DNA from: Bacillota bacterium
GTDB taxonomy: Bacteria; Bacillota; Clostridia; DSM-8532
Direction of reading: 5' to 3'
Assembly: GCA_023459915.1 (NCBI GenBank)
Contig: JAEWSN010000095.1
Span: forward strand, 1 to 23,185
Length of the DNA: 23,185 nt
This document shows positions 6,864-14,997 of the stretch, piece by piece. The notes under the pieces were generated by a model. The model worked only from the letters and a program-made list of their open reading frames with translations. It did not search any database and had not been told where the DNA came from. A program made the translations under genes and the position numbers. How positions within the stretch are numbered: the first letter of the stretch is position 1; every line of letters starts with the position of its first letter.

Positions 6864-9800
6864 GTGTCTGAACAGATCAATCCGTTGACAAACACCCATC
6901 CGCAACCGGCGGGCGCACAACCTGCTGGATTTGCCGATGTTTTCGGCCATATCATCACCGACGCGGAGCTGCTGGCGCAATTCCGGCAGGCCGCGGTCGC
7001 CGGCATCCGCTATGACAGAACCGGCAAGCGCCTCGAGGTGTCGGTGCTGCTTGGGGGAACCCTTGCGCCCCAGGCGCTTTTTGAGGCGGAGCGTCACATC
7101 GCGCGGCATTTTTCGGCAAAGACAAGACTGATGCCGCGTGTGTCAACCCCATTGTCCTGTGAACAGGTCGCCCGGGACCATGGGCAGCTGGTGCTGGGAC
7201 TTGCCCGGCGCCGGCAGCGGCATGTTTCCGAGCTGCTCAACGGCGCCAGCCTCGAAAGCGCCGGCAAGGGCAGGCTGCAGCTGACGTTGCCGTCGGCCTG
7301 CGGTGCCGCGCTGACCGCGGCCGGCACCTGCCGGTGCGTGGAACAGTTGGTGCGGGAATGCTTTGACCGTGATGTCCATGTCCATCTGCTGGAGCCGGAA
7401 CCCCATCCCGAGCATGAGGTGATGTATCTGGCGCGCAAGCAGGAAGCCGAGGCCCGGCTGGTCTCGGAGGCCTTGTCCGCTCCGCCGCCGCCGCGGGAAT
7501 CCAAGGCCCCGGCACAGCCTGCGCAGGGGGGGTGGGGCAAGCGTCAGGACGCGCCGCCGTGGCCCAACGGCAATGGCGGTTCCGGCAATGGCTTTGCGGG
7601 GAAAGGCTCGGGCGGCGGCGGCTTCGGCCGGCGCGAATCCCGCAAGACCGAAGAGGGCGCCATCTACGGCAGGCTGGTCAAGGGCAACCCGCTGCCGATG
7701 GTGGACGTGACCTCCGATTCCGGCGAGGTGGTGGTGGCGGGCCGCGTGCTCAAATGCGAGCTGCGCGAGCTCAAAAGCGGCCGCAAGCTGTTCATTTTCG
7801 ACATGACCGACGGCACGTCGTCCGTGACCTGCAAGTGTTTTCCGGACGAGGCGCGGCTCGAGGGGCTCACGGGCGCCGTCAAGCCCGGCGCCGGTGTGAA
7901 GCTGCGCGGCGAGGCGCAATACGACAAATTTTCCGATGAGATGTGCATCATGATGCGCGACGCGTCTCCCTTTGCCATTCAGGAAACCAAGCGCAGGGAC
8001 GACGCGCCGTTGAAGCGCGTGGAGCTGCACCTGCACACCCAGATGAGCTCTCTTGACGCCATTTCCGGCACCAAGGCGATGATCAGGCGCGCGGCGGCCT
8101 GGGGGCACAAGGCGGTCGCCATCACCGATCACGGTGTGGTGCAGGCGTTCCCGGACGCACAGGACATTTCGGCAGCCCTGGCGAAAAAGGACAACACCCC
8201 CATCAAAATCCTCTATGGCATGGAGGGCTATCTGGTGCCGGATGAGCCCGGCAGCGTGAACGAGGGCAAGGAACGCAAGGACACCGAGAGCTTTCATGTG
8301 CTCATTCTGGTCAAAACCCAGGCCGGCCTGAAAAACCTGTACCGCATGGTTTCGGAAAGCCATCTGGAGCATTTCTACAAGAAGCCGCGGATTCCGCGCT
8401 CCCTGCTCGACAAATACCGGGAGGGGCTGATTCTTGGCAGCGCCTGTGAGGCCGGTGAGGTGTTTCGGGCTGTCCTAGACAAGAAAACAGATGAAGCGCT
8501 GGCGCAGGTGGCCGCCTATTACGACTATCTGGAAATCCAGCCGGTCGGCAACAACCAGTTTCTGCTGTCCGAAGGGGTCTATGCCAAAACAGTGGAAGAC
8601 CTCAGGGAATTCAACCGGCGGGTGGTCCGATTGGGCGAGCAGACGGGCAAACCGGTGGTCGCCACCTGTGACGCGCATTTTCTCGATCCCGAGGATGCCG
8701 TGTTCCGCAAAATCCTGCAGGCCGGTCAGGGCTACAAGGACGCGGAGCACCAGCCGCCGCTGTACCTGCGGACCACCGAAGAGATGCTGGAGGAGTTTGC
8801 GTATCTCGGAGAGGAGAAGGCGTTCGAGGTGGTGGTGACCAACACCAACCTGGTGGCCGACTGGATCGACGAGGTCAAGCCCATTCCCTCGGGCACCTTC
8901 CCGCCGCACATGGACGGCGCGGAGGAGGACATCCGGCGCATGAGCGAGGAGAAAATCCGGGAGCTCTACGGGGACCCGTTGCCGGAGCTCGTGCGCGCGC
9001 GGGTGGACCGGGAGCTCAATTCCATCATCAAGAACGGTTTTTCCGTGATGTACATGATTGCGCAGAAACTGGTGAAGAAGTCCAACGACGACGGGTATCT
9101 CGTTGGCTCCCGTGGTTCGGTCGGCTCCTCCCTGGTCGCGTACCTCATCGGCATCACGGAGGTCAATTCGCTGCCGGCGCATTACCGGTGCGACAAATGC
9201 CTGTATTCGGAGTTTCACGAAAAGGACAAGGCCATCGGCTGCGGGTTCGACCTGCCGGAGAAGACCTGTCCCAATTGCGGCACCCCGCTGATCAAGGACG
9301 GATACGACATTCCATTCGAGACCTTCCTTGGGTTCGACGGGGACAAGGAACCCGACATCGACCTGAACTTCTCCGGCGAGTACCAGCCGCGTGCCCACAA
9401 ATACACGGAGGAGCTGTTCGGGGAGGGGTATGTGTTCCGTGCCGGCACCATTGCCACCATCGCCGACAAGACGGCATTCGGGTTCGTGAACCGGTATTTC
9501 GAGGAGCGGGGCCTGTTTGCCACCAAGGCGGAACGGGAGCGCCTGGCGTCGGGATGCACGGGCATCAAGCGCACCACCGGCCAGCATCCGGGCGGGGTCA
9601 TGGTCTGTCCCAAGAACATGGACATCTTCGACTTCACGCCCATCCAGCGGCCGGCGGACGCGGTGGATTCCAACATCATCACCACCCATTTCGACTACCA
9701 TTCCATTTCCGGCCGCATCCTCAAGCTGGACATTCTGGGGCACGACGATCCCACGGTCATCCGCATGCTCGAGGATCTCACAGGCATCGACGCCCAGCAG

Positions 9801-10781
9801 ATTCCCATCGGGGAGAAGCGGACCATGGAAATCTTCCGTTCCACCGAACCGCTGGGGGTCACGCCGGAGCAAATCAACAGCGAGGTGGGCACCTTCGGGG
9901 TGCCTGAGTTCGGCACCAAATTCGTGCGGCAGATGCTGGTGGACACCATGCCCACCACCTTTGCAGAGCTCATCCGCATTTCGGGCCTGTCGCACGGCAC
10001 GGACGTGTGGCTCAACAACGCGCAGGAGCTGGTGCGCGAGGGAACCACAGGCCTGGCGGAGGTCATCTCCACGCGTGATGACATCATGATTTACCTCATC
10101 AAGAACGATCTGCCGCCGCTGACCTCGTTCAAAATCATGGAGAGCGTCCGCAAGGGCAAGGGGCTCACCCCGGAGCAGGAGGAGCTGATGCGCGAGAAGG
10201 GCGTGCCGGACTGGTACATCACCTCGTGCAAAAAAATCAAGTACATGTTCCCCAAGGCCCACGCGGCGGCGTATGTCATGATGGCCTTCCGCATCGCCTG
10301 GTTCAAGGTGTACCATCCCATGGCCTTCTACACGGCTTATTACAGCGTCCGGGCCGACGGGTTCGACGCCAACATCGTGGCCAAGGGGCCGGAGGCCGTC
10401 CGCCGGGCCATGCGGGAGATTGAGCTCAAGGGAAAGGCCGCCACGCAGAAGGAGCAGGATCTGTTCACCATTCTCGAGGTCTGTCAGGAGATGTATGCCC
10501 GCGGCATCCGTGTGTTGCCGGTGGATTTGTACAAATCCGACGCGACCCGTTTCCAGATGACACCCGAAGGCATCCTGCCGCCGTTCTCCGCGCTGCAGGG
10601 GCTGGGCGCGTCCGCTGCGAAAAACATCGTGGCGGCGCGGGACGGACAGCCCTTCCTTTCGCAGGAGGAGTTGAAAATCCGTGCCGGTGTGTCCAAGGCG
10701 GTCATCGAGATTCTGGAGGGGCATGGCGTGCTCGAGGGACTGGATGCCTCAAGCCAGATGTCCCTGTTCCAGTTCGCGTAG
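6864..10781 (+). CDS. polC: DNA polymerase III alpha subunit, PolC type, lacking the inserted exonuclease
   Basis: Main replicative polymerase of Bacillota; 1305 residues from the GTG at 6864. Domains in order: N-terminal domain; Gly-rich linker (about 215-260); OB fold (about 289-354); PHP domain starting at VELHLHTQ (386); polymerase core. The core has zinc ligands Cys776/779/802/805, the palm aspartates in PDIDLNF (Asp831, Asp833), KLDILG (Asp956) and a helix-hairpin-helix near the end. A beta-clamp motif, QMSLFQF, lies at the extreme C-terminus. The DEDD 3'-5' exonuclease that normally interrupts the PHP domain (starting with a FDVETTG-type motif) is missing: the chain runs from YGMEGYL (about 451-457) through about 20 residues to FHVLILV (477-483). 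The other PolC landmarks are in place. All nine expected PHP ligands appear present (His389, His391, Asp398, His423, Glu454, His478, Cys528, Asp603, His605). The punA start is 68 bases downstream. Confidence 0.95.
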   Translation: MSEQINPLTNTHPQPAGAQPAGFADVFGHIITDAELLAQFRQAAVAGIRYDRTGKRLEVSVLLGGTLAPQALFEAERHIARHFSAKTRLMPRVSTPLSCEQVARDHGQLVLGLARRRQRHVSELLNGASLESAGKGRLQLTLPSACGAALTAAGTCRCVEQLVRECFDRDVHVHLLEPEPHPEHEVMYLARKQEAEARLVSEALSAPPPPRESKAPAQPAQGGWGKRQDAPPWPNGNGGSGNGFAGKGSGGGGFGRRESRKTEEGAIYGRLVKGNPLPMVDVTSDSGEVVVAGRVLKCELRELKSGRKLFIFDMTDGTSSVTCKCFPDEARLEGLTGAVKPGAGVKLRGEAQYDKFSDEMCIMMRDASPFAIQETKRRDDAPLKRVELHLHTQMSSLDAISGTKAMIRRAAAWGHKAVAITDHGVVQAFPDAQDISAALAKKDNTPIKILYGMEGYLVPDEPGSVNEGKERKDTESFHVLILVKTQAGLKNLYRMVSESHLEHFYKKPRIPRSLLDKYREGLILGSACEAGEVFRAVLDKKTDEALAQVAAYYDYLEIQPVGNNQFLLSEGVYAKTVEDLREFNRRVVRLGEQTGKPVVATCDAHFLDPEDAVFRKILQAGQGYKDAEHQPPLYLRTTEEMLEEFAYLGEEKAFEVVVTNTNLVADWIDEVKPIPSGTFPPHMDGAEEDIRRMSEEKIRELYGDPLPELVRARVDRELNSIIKNGFSVMYMIAQKLVKKSNDDGYLVGSRGSVGSSLVAYLIGITEVNSLPAHYRCDKCLYSEFHEKDKAIGCGFDLPEKTCPNCGTPLIKDGYDIPFETFLGFDGDKEPDIDLNFSGEYQPRAHKYTEELFGEGYVFRAGTIATIADKTAFGFVNRYFEERGLFATKAERERLASGCTGIKRTTGQHPGGVMVCPKNMDIFDFTPIQRPADAVDSNIITTHFDYHSISGRILKLDILGHDDPTVIRMLEDLTGIDAQQIPIGEKRTMEIFRSTEPLGVTPEQINSEVGTFGVPEFGTKFVRQMLVDTMPTTFAELIRISGLSHGTDVWLNNAQELVREGTTGLAEVISTRDDIMIYLIKNDLPPLTSFKIMESVRKGKGLTPEQEELMREKGVPDWYITSCKKIKYMFPKAHAAAYVMMAFRIAWFKVYHPMAFYTAYYSVRADGFDANIVAKGPEAVRRAMREIELKGKAATQKEQDLFTILEVCQEMYARGIRVLPVDLYKSDATRFQMTPEGILPPFSALQGLGASAAKNIVAARDGQPFLSQEELKIRAGVSKAVIEILEGHGVLEGLDASSQMSLFQFA

Positions 10782-10849
10782 GCCCGCCCTGTCTGTCGGA
10801 ACGCGCGGGCACGCTTCCCGTGCGGGGAATTGACGTTGGAGGTATTTGC

Positions 10850-11686
10850 ATGTCGGAGATGTTGAAGCAGTTGCAGGAAACCGCCGCCTGGCTCGATGAA
10901 CGGGTGCCCGAAAAGCCGGCCATCGCGCTGGTGCTCGGTTCGGGTCTGGGGCCGTTGGCCGGTGCGTTGACGGACAGGACCGAGTTCCCGTACCAGGACA
11001 TTCCAAATTTCCCCGTGACGACCGTTCCCGGCCATGCCGGCACGCTCATTTTCGGGCGGCTGGGGCAGGTGCCGGTGGTTGCGATGAAGGGCCGGTTCCA
11101 CCATTATGAAGGGCATGACATGAACACGGTGGTGTTTCCCATCCGGGTGTTCCGGCAAATGGGTGTGCGGCGCCTGTTCCTGACCAATGCGGCCGGAGGG
11201 GTCAATACCGGGTTTGTGCCCGGCGATTTGATGGCGCTGACCGACCATATCGGCCTGTGGGCGGACTCACCCTTGCGCGGTCCCAACGAGGACACCCTCG
11301 GTCCCCGTTTCCCCGACATGTCGCGGGTATACAATCCGGCATTGGTTGATTTGGCGGCTGGGATTGCGGCACAAAACGGCTTCGAGCTTCGGCGGGGGGT
11401 GTATGCCTACTGCCGGGGACCGGCCTTTGAAACACCGGCGGAAATTCGGGCGCTGCGTGTGCTGGGTGCCGACGCGGTCGGCATGTCCACGGTGCCCGAG
11501 GCAGTGGCGGCCCGGCACATGGGCATGCAGGTGATGGCCATTTCGTGCATCACAAACATGGCGGCGGGGATTCTGGACCAGCCGTTGAGCCATGAAGAGG
11601 TGATGGAGACGGGCAAACTGGTGGAGACGCGGTTTTCCGCGCTCGTGGCCGATGTCGCGACCGCCTGGGTGACCCGGGCGGAGTGA
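10850..11686 (+). CDS. punA: Purine nucleoside phosphorylase, trimeric type
   Basis: Cleaves purine nucleosides with phosphate to base and ribose-1-phosphate (salvage, cytosol); 278 residues, normal for the trimeric PNP family. Seen: the phosphate loop GSGLG (30-34), GRFHHYEGHD (81-90), TNAAGG (112-117), GPAFETPAEIRALRVLGADA (190-209) with Glu194, Met212, and SCITNMAAG (232-240) with Asn236. The Glu/Asn pair in the base site points to 6-oxopurines (inosine, guanosine) rather than methylthioadenosine. I chose the ATG at 10850 for its GGAGG (10838-10842) seven bases upstream. It lies downstream of polC on the same strand, with no terminator in the 68-base gap. It is convergent with rarD; the stops are 31 bases apart. 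Confidence 0.95.
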   Translation: MSEMLKQLQETAAWLDERVPEKPAIALVLGSGLGPLAGALTDRTEFPYQDIPNFPVTTVPGHAGTLIFGRLGQVPVVAMKGRFHHYEGHDMNTVVFPIRVFRQMGVRRLFLTNAAGGVNTGFVPGDLMALTDHIGLWADSPLRGPNEDTLGPRFPDMSRVYNPALVDLAAGIAAQNGFELRRGVYAYCRGPAFETPAEIRALRVLGADAVGMSTVPEAVAARHMGMQVMAISCITNMAAGILDQPLSHEEVMETGKLVETRFSALVADVATAWVTRAE

Positions 11687-11717
11687 GGGAGTCTGTCCCG
11701 GTGGCTTTTCCGACGCC

Positions 11718-12623
11718 TCAGGTGGTTTGCGGCAGGCTCTCCCGGTTCTTTTTCGCAAGGAACTGGGGAACGGTAAAAATCAGGATGCCGGTCCAGATAA
11801 AGCCGAACGCGAGGAGATGGCGGCTGGTGAAGGCTTCCTGATACACCAGCACCCCAATGATCAGCTGGAGCGTCGGGGCCAGGTACTGCATGAATCCGAG
11901 CGTGGACAAGGTGACACGCTGCGAGGCGTGGCCAAACAGGATGAGCGGAATGGCGGTGATGATGCCGGCCAGCAGGCTCAGCACCACGGCGCCGGTTCCC
12001 GGCGCCGACAGGGTCCATCCGGTACGGAACAGCGAAAACAGCAGATAGCCGACCGTCGGCAGAAACAGCAGGACGGTTTCAAGGGTCAGACCGGTGATGC
12101 CATCGAGTCTGGCCAGTTTTTTTGTCAGCCCGTAAGTGGCAAACGAGAACGCCAGCACCAGGGATATCCATGGCACACGCCCGTAACCGGCTGTCATGAT
12201 GGCCACACCCACCAGGGCAAAGACGACGGAGATTCCGAGGGTGAATGTGAAGCGTTCCCGCAGGAAGATGACGCCAAAGGCCACGGAGACCAGCGGATTG
12301 ATGAAGTAGCCCAGACTGGCCTCCACGATGAAGGCGTGGTTCACCGCCCAGATGTAGACATACCAGTTGATGGTAATGAAAACCGCGTTTGCGATGGAGA
12401 GCCACAGCAGCCGTGGGGTCTTGAGCAGCTTCAGATCGGCAAACAGGCGTTTTCTCACAAGCCCCAGCGCAATCAGGAACACCGCCGCGTGCGCGATGCG
12501 AAAGCCCAGAATGACCTCCGGCCGGAAGGCGGACAGCCATTTCCAGTAGAAGGGCAGAATGCCCCACAGAAAATACGCCGACAGCCCCGCGGCCAGTCCC
12601 TGCCAGTTGTTGTCCTTGTTCAT
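11718..12623 (-). CDS. rarD: RarD-type EamA/DMT family transporter
   Basis: Membrane protein of the drug/metabolite transporter superfamily; 301 residues with about ten predicted membrane helices and two EamA repeats. Seen: LSAYFLWGILPFYWKWL near the N-terminus, ASLGYFINPLVSVAFGVIFL, a central FATYGLTKKLARLDGITGLT and LSTLGFMQYLAPTLQLIIGV, all RarD-type signatures. The family name comes from chloramphenicol sensitivity, but the physiological substrate is generally unknown and cannot be read here. The start is the ATG at 12623-12621 (minus strand), with AGGAGG four bases upstream; a longer in-frame start at 12683 would run over the likely transcription start. Divergent from ahcY, sharing a regulatory region that holds a 29-bp palindrome. 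Confidence 0.93.
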   Translation of the reverse strand: MNKDNNWQGLAAGLSAYFLWGILPFYWKWLSAFRPEVILGFRIAHAAVFLIALGLVRKRLFADLKLLKTPRLLWLSIANAVFITINWYVYIWAVNHAFIVEASLGYFINPLVSVAFGVIFLRERFTFTLGISVVFALVGVAIMTAGYGRVPWISLVLAFSFATYGLTKKLARLDGITGLTLETVLLFLPTVGYLLFSLFRTGWTLSAPGTGAVVLSLLAGIITAIPLILFGHASQRVTLSTLGFMQYLAPTLQLIIGVLVYQEAFTSRHLLAFGFIWTGILIFTVPQFLAKKNRESLPQTT

Positions 12624-12664
12624 GCTGCCTCCTGCCCGGAAAATGCCCGGGATGCGCCCATGGC

Positions 12665-12692
12665 TTGACAGGCGTGTCCGCATCAGTATATC
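12665..12692 (+). promoter_or_regulatory. Upstream promoter candidate for ahcY (P1)
   Basis: A perfect TTGACA (12665-12670), a 16-base spacer and TATATC (12687-12692). Predicted initiation falls at about 12699, the left edge of the 29-bp palindrome. It overlaps the opposite-strand rarD promoter candidate. Confidence 0.5.
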
Positions 12693-12693
12693 A
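12685..12693 (-). promoter_or_regulatory. Extended -10 promoter candidate for rarD
   Basis: On the minus strand TGaTATACT (12693 down to 12685) is an extended -10 element about 62 bases upstream of the rarD ATG. The -35 position falls inside the palindrome and does not match consensus, so a protein bound there could block or assist rarD transcription. Confidence 0.45.
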
Positions 12694-12697
12694 CAGA

Positions 12698-12733
12698 ATT
12701 GTTACGGTACCTGGTACTGTAACAATACCGTAA
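12698..12733. promoter_or_regulatory. 29-bp palindrome plus extra half-site between rarD and ahcY
   Basis: ATTGTTACGGTACC (12698-12711) and GGTACTGTAACAAT (12713-12726) are inverted arms matching at 13 of 14 positions around one central base. A further TACCGTAA (12726-12733) repeats the half-site, so three GTTACnGTA-type elements lie within 36 bp. The element overlaps or abuts promoters facing both ways. There is no T tract on either side, so it reads as an operator rather than a terminator. Confidence 0.7.
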
Positions 12734-12781
12734 TTGACATCCGGTTAAGGGCGTTTTCGGTGAAAATGGGCGGTGCTTTCG

Positions 12782-12811
12782 TTGAATGGGTCGCGGATGT
12801 CATGGTATGAT
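12782..12811 (+). promoter_or_regulatory. Proximal promoter candidate for ahcY (P2)
   Basis: TTGAAT (12782-12787), an 18-base spacer and TATGAT (12806-12811) with an upstream TG (extended -10). It lies 83 bases before the ahcY ATG and downstream of the palindrome. Confidence 0.55.
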
Positions 12812-12894
12812 GGAAGCATGTCGCGCCATGCGAAGCGCGGCGGCGCAAGACACCGTATGGATTGGATCGCCGGACGGCGCGGGAGGGATACAAA

Positions 12895-14154
12895 ATGGAA
12901 CAGACACAAAGCCACATCAGGGACATCAGTCTGGCCGAAGAGGGCCGCCGGAAAATCGCGTGGGTGAAGCGGAACATGCCCATTCTCTCCTCCCTGGAAG
13001 CGGAGTTCGCGCGGACAAAGCCGTTCAGGGATGTCCGGATTTCGCTGTCCGTCCATCTGGAAGCCAAAACCGCCTATCTGTCGAAGGTGCTGGCGGCGGG
13101 CGGCGCCAAAATGTCCGTGACCGGCAGCAACCCGCTGTCCACGCAGGATGATGTGGCGGCCGGCCTGGTGGCCGACGGGCTGGAGGTGCATGCCTGGTAT
13201 GGGGCCAGCGGCGCGGAATATGAGACGCATATTGAGCAGACGCTGGCGCACGGCCCGAACATCATCATCGATGATGGCGGTGATCTCATCCATGCCCTGC
13301 ATGTGAAGTATCCCCACCTGGTTCCACAGGTCTGGGGCGGCTGTGAGGAAACCACCACGGGCATTCTCCGGCTCAAGTCCATGGAACGCGAAGGGGTGCT
13401 CAAATTCCCCATGATGGCGGTCAACGACGCCATGTGCAAGCACCTGTTCGACAACCGGTATGGCACCGGCCAGTCCGTGTTCGACGCCATCGACCGCACC
13501 ACCAACCTCATTGTGGCCGGCAAGACCGTAGTGGTCGCCGGGTACGGCTGGTGCGGCAAGGGCGTGGCCATGCGGGCCAAGGGCCTGGGCGCGCGGGTGG
13601 TGGTCACGGAAATCGATCCGGTCAAGGCCATCGAGGCCATCATGGACGGGTTCTCCGTCATGACCATGACGGAGGCGGCACCGCTCGGCGACATCTTCGT
13701 GACCGTGACCGGCTGCGAGCGGGTCATTCACGGCGCGCATTTTGAATTGATGAAGGATGGGGCCATCCTGACGAATGCCGGCCATTTCAATGTGGAGATC
13801 AACATCCCGGAACTGGAAACCCTGTCCGTCAAGGTGGAGGAGAGCCGCAAGAACATCCGTGGCTACCACATGGGGGATGGCCGCTGCCTGTATCTGCTGG
13901 GTGAGGGGCGGCTGGTCAATCTGGCATGCGGCGACGGGCACCCCGCGGAGATCATGGACATGAGCTTTGCCGTCCAGGCGCTGGCGGCCCTGTACATGGT
14001 GGAACATCATGAGACGCTCCAGCCCGGCGTGCTGGAAATTCCCCAGAGCATCGACGCACGCATTGCCGGCATGAAGCTGGCACACCTCGGCATCGCGATC
14101 GACGAGCTGACCGATGCGCAGAGGGCCTATCTGGGCGGATGGGGGGCGCAATGA
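12895..14154 (+). CDS. ahcY: Adenosylhomocysteinase (S-adenosylhomocysteine hydrolase)
   Basis: NAD-dependent cytosolic enzyme that hydrolyses S-adenosylhomocysteine (SAH), the inhibitory product of methyltransferases, to homocysteine and adenosine. It has 419 residues, the short form; many bacterial enzymes are about 470. Seen: HLEAKTA (54-60), DDGGD (126-130), GGCEETTTG (148-156), Asn177-Asp178 with Lys182, Asp186 and Asn187 (CKHLFDNRYG), the NAD loop GYGWCGKG (216-223) and NAGHFNVEI (294-302). The ATG at 12895 follows GGGAGGGA (12881-12888) by six bases. The stop overlaps the next ATG (ATGA), coupling it to an HTH-methyltransferase fusion. Some short-form relatives act on S-inosylhomocysteine instead, which sequence alone does not exclude. 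Confidence 0.94.
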   Translation: MEQTQSHIRDISLAEEGRRKIAWVKRNMPILSSLEAEFARTKPFRDVRISLSVHLEAKTAYLSKVLAAGGAKMSVTGSNPLSTQDDVAAGLVADGLEVHAWYGASGAEYETHIEQTLAHGPNIIIDDGGDLIHALHVKYPHLVPQVWGGCEETTTGILRLKSMEREGVLKFPMMAVNDAMCKHLFDNRYGTGQSVFDAIDRTTNLIVAGKTVVVAGYGWCGKGVAMRAKGLGARVVVTEIDPVKAIEAIMDGFSVMTMTEAAPLGDIFVTVTGCERVIHGAHFELMKDGAILTNAGHFNVEINIPELETLSVKVEESRKNIRGYHMGDGRCLYLLGEGRLVNLACGDGHPAEIMDMSFAVQALAALYMVEHHETLQPGVLEIPQSIDARIAGMKLAHLGIAIDELTDAQRAYLGGWGAQ

Positions 14155-14975
14155 GCCGGTTGCCGGAATCCGCGGGAACCCCGGACAGCATCCTGACGCT
14201 GGAAGACGCGGCGGCGCTGTTCGGCGTCAGCGTGAAGACCTTCATCAAGCTGCTGCGCGAGGAGGACGTGCCTGCCCGGAAGATTGGGCGGGAATGGCGG
14301 TTTTCCAGCGAAGCCCTGTTCCGTTGGCTCGGGGAGGGGCGTTCGCGCCAGTATTCGGACAGCGATCAGGAGACGCGTCGATTCTTTGACGCCATCGCCA
14401 CCGGGTATGACGCCACGAAGGACCACGCGTTCGAGGCGGAAATGCTCGGGGCGCTGGCTGTCCACTGCGCGCCGGCATCCGGCGCGCTGCACCTGGACTA
14501 TGGCGCGGGAACCGGCGTGATTGCCCAATGGATTGCCGGACTGCAGGCGCAGGTGCTTGCGCTGGATGTTTCCTCGGGCATGCTGGCCGAACTGAACCGG
14601 CAGGCTGCCGCGAAGGGCTTGTCCGGCATCGCCACGCGGTTGTGCGAGATGGGAGAGGTGCCTGTGGCCGACGCCACCGTGTCGCGCGTATATGCCTCGT
14701 TCTCGCTGCATCATGTGCCGGAGCCCGCGCAGACATTGCTTGCGTTGCGCCGCTGCATGACGGCCGACGGATGCCTGGCAGTCGTTGAATATGTGCCGTA
14801 TCAGGATGAAGCCTGGCAGGAGTCGCGCCACGACACCTGGCCCGGGCTCTCCGCGGACGCGGTTGCGCAGTGGCTGCGCGAAGCCGGGTTCCGCCAAATC
14901 CGAAAAGTCTGGGAACAGCAGACACCGGAGGGCCGGCAGGCCTATCTCACGATTGCGCGTGTGGACGCCGGTTGA
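14151..14975 (+). CDS. Fusion of excisionase-type HTH domain and class I SAM methyltransferase
   Basis: 274 residues. Residues about 14-62 form a MerR/excisionase-type winged helix (LTLEDAAALFGVSVKTFIKL, then ARKIGREWRFSSEALFRWL), normally DNA-binding. Residues about 75-270 form a class I methyltransferase: SAM motif I LHLDYGAGTGVIAQ (113-126), acidic loop LALDVSSGML (136-145), SFSLHHVPEP (183-192, like ubiquinone/menaquinone-type methyltransferases) and a Tyr-rich later strand. The methyl acceptor is unknown. Its start overlaps the ahcY stop (ATGA); an alternative ATG at 14139 would overlap further. Because SAH is both the product of SAM methyltransferases and the substrate of AhcY, I infer a SAM/SAH-sensing regulator of this operon, although a catalytic methyltransferase remains possible. 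It is convergent with the diguanylate cyclase gene, with a 22-base gap. Confidence 0.88.
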   Translation: MSRLPESAGTPDSILTLEDAAALFGVSVKTFIKLLREEDVPARKIGREWRFSSEALFRWLGEGRSRQYSDSDQETRRFFDAIATGYDATKDHAFEAEMLGALAVHCAPASGALHLDYGAGTGVIAQWIAGLQAQVLALDVSSGMLAELNRQAAAKGLSGIATRLCEMGEVPVADATVSRVYASFSLHHVPEPAQTLLALRRCMTADGCLAVVEYVPYQDEAWQESRHDTWPGLSADAVAQWLREAGFRQIRKVWEQQTPEGRQAYLTIARVDAG

Positions 14976-14997
14976 GTGCGGGTGCGGGTTGCGTTTT

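Noticed and set aside
8475..10724. Long minus-strand open frame opposite polC
   Set aside because: It mirrors codon bias of polC, with no recognisable motif and no ribosome binding site.
12698..12726. The ahcY palindrome as a transcription terminator
   Set aside because: Neither arm is followed by a T tract, and it lies upstream of both flanking genes.
12727..12894. SAH riboswitch in the ahcY leader
   Set aside because: I could not find the conserved SAH-riboswitch core; the 29-bp palindrome and promoters explain the region better.
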